Below, piece after piece: positions 8,101-11,016 of a stretch of 11,016 nt of DNA. The stretch spans positions 1 to 11,016 of the forward strand of contig CAUJFM010000151.1 in assembly GCA_963169595.1 (NCBI GenBank). The letters are read 5' to 3'. Made by a program: the position numbers and the translations under genes. A model generated the notes under the pieces. The model was not told the DNA's origin and did not search any database. It worked only from the letters and a program-made list of their open reading frames with translations. The DNA comes from Bacteroidota bacterium (GTDB lineage Bacteria; Bacteroidota; Bacteroidia; Flavobacteriales_F; PHOS-HE28). Each line of letters opens with the position of its first letter. Positions within the stretch are counted from its first letter, which is position 1.

Positions 8101-8563
8101 TGGTGAAGGTGGGCGTGGTGGCTGGCACGGCCTGCCAGTGGAACACCCGGATCAGGTATTCAGTGCCTGGGGTGAGGGTGGAGATGTCGAGCACCTCCGT
8201 ACCGCCGGTGGCGATCAGGTCGCGGCAGATGATCGGCGTGCCATCGCAGGGCGCGGTGAGCAATTGGATCACGGCATCGAATGACGCACTGCCCACCACC
8301 CGGATCTGGTGCGCGTTGGACGTCGCTGTGAACCGGTACCACACATCATCGTCCGGGGTGGCCCCGAAGCCATCACAGGTGATGGTGCCCGGCTGGCTGG
8401 GTGTGGCCCCTTCCACCGTGCCGGCGATCGGATCGCATGTGGCACCAGGGATCAGTTCAATGGCACCGGAGCAGTTGTCGTTGGCCGGCTGGGCCAGGGC
8501 GGCCAAGGGGGCCAGCAACAAGCCGAGAAGCATGCTGCGCAGAGAAGTGTATCGTCCTTTCAT
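5168..8563 (-). CDS. Multidomain T9SS type A surface or secreted protein with four 125-residue repeats
   Basis: This 1131-residue protein starts at 8563 because a signal peptide follows at once: MKGRYTSLRS, a hydrophobic core, and a likely cut after ALA at residue 24. Residues 26-157 and 165-289 are two PPC-like beta domains, each with ANDxCxGAIEL near the start and a DDVWYxFTAT motif. Residues 297-796 are four tandem 125-residue units. A third PPC-like domain lies at 797-927 (ANDDCINATAL, DVWYTF, TICLTG), and a Cys-bounded Ig-like domain at 932-1044. Residues about 1053-1131 form a T9SS type A sorting domain (LYPNPTEGSITL, MDASGRVV, LAPGLYTVRL), which is normally removed after export across the outer membrane. 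No enzyme motif is visible, so a structural or adhesive surface role is inferred. An in-frame ATG at 8770 would give a longer protein, but it would cross the upstream terminator and overlap the preceding gene. Confidence 0.93.
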   Translation of the reverse strand: MKGRYTSLRSMLLGLLLAPLAALAQPANDNCSGAIELIPGATCDPIAGTVEGATPSQPGTITCDGFGATPDDDVWYRFTATSNAHQIRVVGSASFDAVIQLLTAPCDGTPIICRDLIATGGTEVLDISTLTPGTEYLIRVFHWQAVPATTPTFTICVGASLLPANDECAGAIELTPAPTCAPVAGTVSGATQSAPAGSCGGFPNDDVWYKFTATAEDHTISVTTPSGFDVVVDIRASCGGAILSCADVVSGNSTENLNATGLTIGETYFVRLYHFGANLAPNPSFTICVLGPEPVTCDANAGTLTNDGLPVCLDGGSATISATADGNSVVPVGYETLYVLTQGSGLVIVQTSATPEFTVTEADTYTIHTLIYDPTTLDLDIVEFGVTTGFDVNALLVQGGGSICASLDVAGAAVSVEECVTCEADAGTLASNGTQFCLVDGSATFDVIPNGNAVVPAGYDLVYVLTKGPGLVIVQTAATPAFTVTEAGAYTVHTLVYDPATLDLSIVEIGVTTGFDMNALLIQGGGSICASLDVVGAAVTVEECVSCDANAGTITADLDEVCYVVDETVISATPDGNSVVPVGFETVYVLTEGSGLVIVDASSTPEFLVAAEGSYTIHTLIYDPTTLDLGIVEFGVTTGFDVNALLIQGGGSICASLDVVGAAITVQECVTCDADAGTITADQSVVCFVDGMAMFTATDDGNIVVPDGFMKVFVLTQGAELVIIDAAAAPDFMVTAEGNYTIHTLVYDPTTLDLGTIEIGVTTGFDVNALLIQGGGAICASLDVTGAPISVVSCTPANDDCINATALIINAEGTCGTNAVSGDNTYASQDGGVPSCDETESSLLDVWYTFNSGSNTAVTITFDPGTMSDWAIVVSDACDGNELACEIAPLAPFEVTVSEGTTYWVRVYSNLDWGMGGNFTICLTGAVPTLICDGGDVTTTTGSTSVSVCQDEEADVIDFTTNSTSVENYAFILTDENNAIITALAGNALDFNSAAVGVYHVWGVSYNGDLENVQPGTDIGDLTSTGECIDLSNTFTTVTVELCTGVADADQQVYGLYPNPTEGSITLTYRGADAAVAIAVMDASGRVVMEQRTALTGGQRHQMDLGNLAPGLYTVRLSKEGDFTTMRVIVR
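6176..7675 (-). repeat. Four tandem 375-bp coding repeats (125 residues each)
   Basis: Units run, in coding order, 7675-7301, 7300-6926, 6925-6551 and 6550-6176. Each opens with a Cys at residue 297, 422, 547 or 672, an exact 125-residue period. Shared landmarks are C(D/E)A(N/D)AGT at the start, VLTxGxxLVI in the middle, then HTL(I/V)YDPxTLDL, GVTTGFDxNALL and ICASLDV. No insertion or deletion separates the units. The second half of each unit is far more conserved than the first 40 residues. I do not recognise a named family for the unit; a beta-sandwich is a guess from its alternating pattern. Confidence 0.9.
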
Positions 8564-8603
8564 GTTGGCTAGTAAATGATCGTCCCCGGCGTTGGCACCG
8601 GTG

Positions 8604-8631
8604 GTGGTGCAAAGTTCCTTCATCGCACCAC
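8604..8631. repeat. Inverted repeat enclosing a weak candidate -7 element
   Basis: GTGGTGC (8604-8610) and GCACCAC (8625-8631) form a 7-bp dyad around 14 bases. On the minus strand GAACTTTG (8617-8610) matches TAnnTTTG at all but the first base and lies 47 bases before the start at 8563. No good -33 element is found at the expected distance, so promoter assignment is weak. It is the best candidate in this intergenic region. Confidence 0.25.
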
Positions 8632-8640
8632 AACCGCGGA

Positions 8641-8674
8641 CATGGACCGATCGACTTATCCACGATCGGACATG
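8641..8674. repeat. Imperfect inverted repeat upstream of the 1131-residue protein gene
   Basis: CCGATCG (8647-8653) and CGATCGG (8663-8669) form a perfect 7-bp dyad with a 9-base centre. The outer flanks CATG (8641-8644) and CATG (8671-8674) can also pair across a small bulge. It lies between the terminator of the upstream gene and the start of the next. It has no T-tract of its own, so an operator or a 5' leader hairpin is more likely than a terminator. Confidence 0.45.
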
Positions 8675-8687
8675 TTGGTAAGGGGTG

Positions 8688-8724
8688 AAAAACAAGCGGG
8701 GCGGACCCGATGGTCCGCCCCGCT
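8688..8724 (-). terminator. Intrinsic terminator of the GEVED-domain T9SS protein gene
   Basis: A perfect 13-bp GC-rich stem (8695-8707 with 8712-8724) closes a 4-base loop. On the minus strand it is followed by TGTTTTT, giving a U-rich tail. It starts 20 bases after the stop codon at 8745, almost the same spacing as the terminator behind the next gene. Confidence 0.9.
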
Positions 8725-8744
8725 GGATGTGCTCACGTCGAGGA

Positions 8745-11016
8745 TCAGCGCACCACGATGCGCTGTTCACTGCGACCCTGATCGCCGCTGAGACGCAGGA
8801 TGTAGGTGCCGGCGGCCAACTGGCCGGCCAGCTGCAGTTGGAATTGGGCGCCGCTGGTCAGCTGACGCTGTTCCACGTGCACCAGACGGCCGGTCATGTC
8901 CAGCATCTCCACCCGCACCTGCCCGTCAGCCGAACCGTACTGCACGGTGAGGTTGCCGTTGCCCGGGTTGGGGAATACGTTGAAGGCATAGCCAGCAGCC
9001 GCATCCACACCGGTGATGATCCCCTGAACGAACACCGTGTAGTCCTCCACCTGACCGTAGGTGTTGGTGCCACAGGGCGTGCTGTTGGGGGTGTTCGGGT
9101 ATACGCTGCCATCGTGGGTGTCATGCAGGCGGATGCGCATGCGTGTGTTGCCAGCCGCAGCGGTCAGCGGGATGCTGACGGAACCGCTGAACGGTCCGGC
9201 ACCGATGACGCTCGTGTACACCAGTTCGCTCTCCTCGAAGGAAGTGCTCTGATCGAAGTCGATCCACACCAGCACCTGGTCCTCTTCAAGCCCGTCGGTG
9301 AGGGTGATGGTGATGGGGTAATCCACACCGGCGGTCACCGTGGCCACAACGGAGGTCTGATCGTCGTAGCCGGTGGCGGCGGTGGTGGCATTGTCGATGT
9401 CGGCGAAGGCCACGTTACCGATCACCTCGAAGGAAGCATCAACAGCGCTGGCCGAGCAATACACCCCGACAGGGCAAGCCTCGGCGGTGACGCTGATGCT
9501 GTAAGCACCGACCGGCGTATCGGCCGGGTCCACCAGCACGGGGATGTAGTAGGTGCCGGCAGGGAGCTCGGTGAAGCTCACGGTGCAGTTATCCCCCGAA
9601 ACGGTGCCGGTCTGCAGGCCGGTCAGGAAGTCGGGGCAGCCCGTGGTGAGGTTCACCAGGAAGTTGCCGAACTCACTGCCAGGCACACAGTAGCCGATGT
9701 CCACATTGGCGCACTCCGTGATGGTGAAGGCCTCCCACACGATGACGAAGGTGGTCGGGGCGTCGACGGTGGCTCCTGTGTTGTCACCAGAGAGCGTGAT
9801 GGTGCTGCCAGCGGCCAGGGCCACGGGCACAGCGCCGGTGCAGTTGTCGTTCACCGGGGTGGCACCACCGGCCTCCACGGTCACGGTGTAGTCCTCCACC
9901 TCACCATAGGCCGAGAGACCGCAGGGGCTGGGCGTACCGGTGTACATCATCCGGATGCGGAGACGCGTGGAACCCAGGGTGGCATCCACAGGCACCACGA
10001 TGTTGCCCGTGAAGGTGGCACCATCATCGGCAGAGGTCAGGGTGTAGGATTCGCCGGCATCGAAGAAGTTCTCGTTCTGGTTCCAATCGACCCAGACCAC
10101 CACTTGGTCATCCGCATACGCGTTCGGGCCGTTGAGGACGGTCATGGTGACCACGGAGCCCTGGGTCACCGTGGTGCTGATGGCCGTGAAATCGGAAAGG
10201 GTGCCATCGGCGCACTCCGAGGCATTGTCGATGGTGCCAAAGGCCACGTTGGCGATGTACTCGTCACAGGTCTCACCGCTCGCATCGCAATAGCCAGCGG
10301 GGCATGCCGTGGCGGATACGCTGATGCTGTAAGGACCCTGTGCTCCGGGCTCCGTCAGCACCGCATAGTAGTACGTACCAGCAGGCACATACTCGTAGAA
10401 GATGGTGACATTCCCATCCGGACAGGTGGTCAGGTCGAAGCTGGCGCTCTCGAAGAAGTTGTTGTAAGGGCAACCGATGAACAGGTTGAGGAAGGCGTTC
10501 TCGAAGGCGGGGTTGGTGCCGCAGTAGGTGAGCTCCAGGCTGGTGCACTCGGTGGTGGTGAACGCATGCCATACGCTGGCCACACCAAGGCCTTCCGTGT
10601 CCAAGGCACCGGTGTTGTCGCCAGTGAAGGTCACCTCGCCGCCCGCGGCCAGGTCAACCGGGGTCACGGCATCGCAGAGGTCGTTGGACGGCACACCGCT
10701 CGGTGTGTAAGCACAGACGGTGAAGTCGAAATCCGTCGGTACCGGCGACCAGTAGGAATACAAGCGCACATAGTAGGTCTGTCCCTGCGTGGTGGCAAAA
10801 CTGATGTTCTCCAACGTCCCGTTGGGAGGGAAGGTGGCATCAGCGCAACCGATGCTGGTCAGTGCCCCACAGCTGCCGCTGAACGCCTCCATCACCACAT
10901 CGAAGGTGGCGCCGGAACCATTGGCCTCCACGGTCACCACGGAACCCGTTCCGCTCACACTGAACCACACATCATTGCCCTGGGGCGAAGTGTAGCCGTT
11001 GCAGAGGATGGCCGCC
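8745..11016 (-). CDS. GEVED-domain T9SS type A surface or secreted protein, 5' partial
   Basis: The frame is open to the right edge, so the start is missing; 756 residues are visible (numbered here from the edge). The apparent GTG start at 10970 lies inside a domain and is not a real start. Residues 1-105 are the end of a PPC-like domain (NDVWFSVSG, TYYVRLYSYW). Two copies of a PPC-like plus GEVED module follow at 111-388 and 389-665. GEVED domains are recognised from VWVDWNQNENF (about 307-317) with YGEVEDYTV, and VWIDFDQSTSF with YGQVEDYTV. Residues about 675-756 are a T9SS type A sorting domain (FNVFPNPGNGNLTV, MLDMTGRLV, LAAGTYILRL). No catalytic motif is visible in the part present, but an N-terminal enzyme domain outside the window cannot be excluded. 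It resembles the next gene in its PPC-like and sorting domains, but is in its own transcript judging from the terminator between them. Confidence 0.92.
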   Translation of the reverse strand, partial: AAILCNGYTSPQGNDVWFSVSGTGSVVTVEANGSGATFDVVMEAFSGSCGALTSIGCADATFPPNGTLENISFATTQGQTYYVRLYSYWSPVPTDFDFTVCAYTPSGVPSNDLCDAVTPVDLAAGGEVTFTGDNTGALDTEGLGVASVWHAFTTTECTSLELTYCGTNPAFENAFLNLFIGCPYNNFFESASFDLTTCPDGNVTIFYEYVPAGTYYYAVLTEPGAQGPYSISVSATACPAGYCDASGETCDEYIANVAFGTIDNASECADGTLSDFTAISTTVTQGSVVTMTVLNGPNAYADDQVVVWVDWNQNENFFDAGESYTLTSADDGATFTGNIVVPVDATLGSTRLRIRMMYTGTPSPCGLSAYGEVEDYTVTVEAGGATPVNDNCTGAVPVALAAGSTITLSGDNTGATVDAPTTFVIVWEAFTITECANVDIGYCVPGSEFGNFLVNLTTGCPDFLTGLQTGTVSGDNCTVSFTELPAGTYYIPVLVDPADTPVGAYSISVTAEACPVGVYCSASAVDASFEVIGNVAFADIDNATTAATGYDDQTSVVATVTAGVDYPITITLTDGLEEDQVLVWIDFDQSTSFEESELVYTSVIGAGPFSGSVSIPLTAAAGNTRMRIRLHDTHDGSVYPNTPNSTPCGTNTYGQVEDYTVFVQGIITGVDAAAGYAFNVFPNPGNGNLTVQYGSADGQVRVEMLDMTGRLVHVEQRQLTSGAQFQLQLAGQLAAGTYILRLSGDQGRSEQRIVVR
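9021..10685 (-). repeat. Duplicated PPC-like plus GEVED module
   Basis: Two consecutive copies, 10685-9852 (278 residues) and 9851-9021 (277 residues), share the same order of landmarks. These are NDxCxxAVPVxLAAG, GDNTGA, WxAFTxTEC, (V/L)PAGTYY, YSISV(S/T)A, NVAFxxIDNA, the DQVxVWxDxxQ stretch, and a closing YG(E/Q)VEDYTV. Sequence divergence between copies is substantial, so the duplication is old. Confidence 0.85.

Noticed and set aside
7460..8579. Plus-strand frames of 274 and 268 codons opposite the PPC-like domains.
   Set aside because: They overlap one another and lie antisense to a signal-peptide-bearing gene with recognised domains; no domain is visible in either.
8564..8770. Longer N-terminus for the 1131-residue protein, starting at the ATG at 8770.
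   Set aside because: It would overlap the end of the previous gene and cross its terminator hairpin. The start at 8563 is followed directly by a signal peptide.
10968..10970. GTG as the start of the right-edge gene.
   Set aside because: The frame continues upstream to the window edge with in-domain residues (AAILCNGYTSPQGND), so this Val is internal.

Overview
The window looks like a GC-rich chromosome fragment from a member of the Bacteroidota, most likely a Flavobacteriales-type organism. Three large surface or secreted proteins end in the sorting domains of the type IX secretion system (T9SS), a system confined to that phylum. Gene starts lack Shine-Dalgarno sequences, as is usual there. 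The genus cannot be read from the sequence.

Layout. The plus strand carries one gene, cut by the left edge (2-2884). It encodes a giant extracellular protein with SBBP-type propeller repeats, a PKD domain, five Ig-like domains and a gliding-motility-associated C-terminal (T9SS type B) domain. It converges, with a 6-base gap, on a minus-strand block that fills the rest of the window. In transcription order (right to left) that block holds: a T9SS type A protein with two PPC-like/GEVED modules, cut by the right edge (8745-11016); a terminator; a 1131-residue T9SS type A protein with a signal peptide and four 125-residue tandem repeats (5168-8563); a terminator; a 172-residue exported protein with a carboxypeptidase-regulatory-like fold (4549-5067); a terminator-like hairpin; then 3-hydroxyanthranilate 3,4-dioxygenase (3918-4454) and 2-amino-3-carboxymuconate-6-semialdehyde decarboxylase (2891-3907).

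How the genes work together. The last two genes are 10 bases apart, lie in pathway order and retain the catalytic and metal-binding residues known for their families. Together they convert 3-hydroxyanthranilate to 2-aminomuconate semialdehyde, the branch of tryptophan/kynurenine breakdown that leads away from quinolinate and NAD. The three large proteins are probably cell-surface or secreted structural or adhesive proteins exported by a T9SS encoded elsewhere; no enzymatic domain is visible in them. Terminator hairpins separate the two type A genes from each other and from what follows, so they are probably separate transcripts.

I see no mobile element, CRISPR array, tRNA, rRNA or defence system. 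The most unusual structure is the mosaic 125-residue repeat array in the 1131-residue protein. There, non-adjacent repeats 1 and 3 are almost identical in DNA over one stretch, while adjacent repeats differ more.
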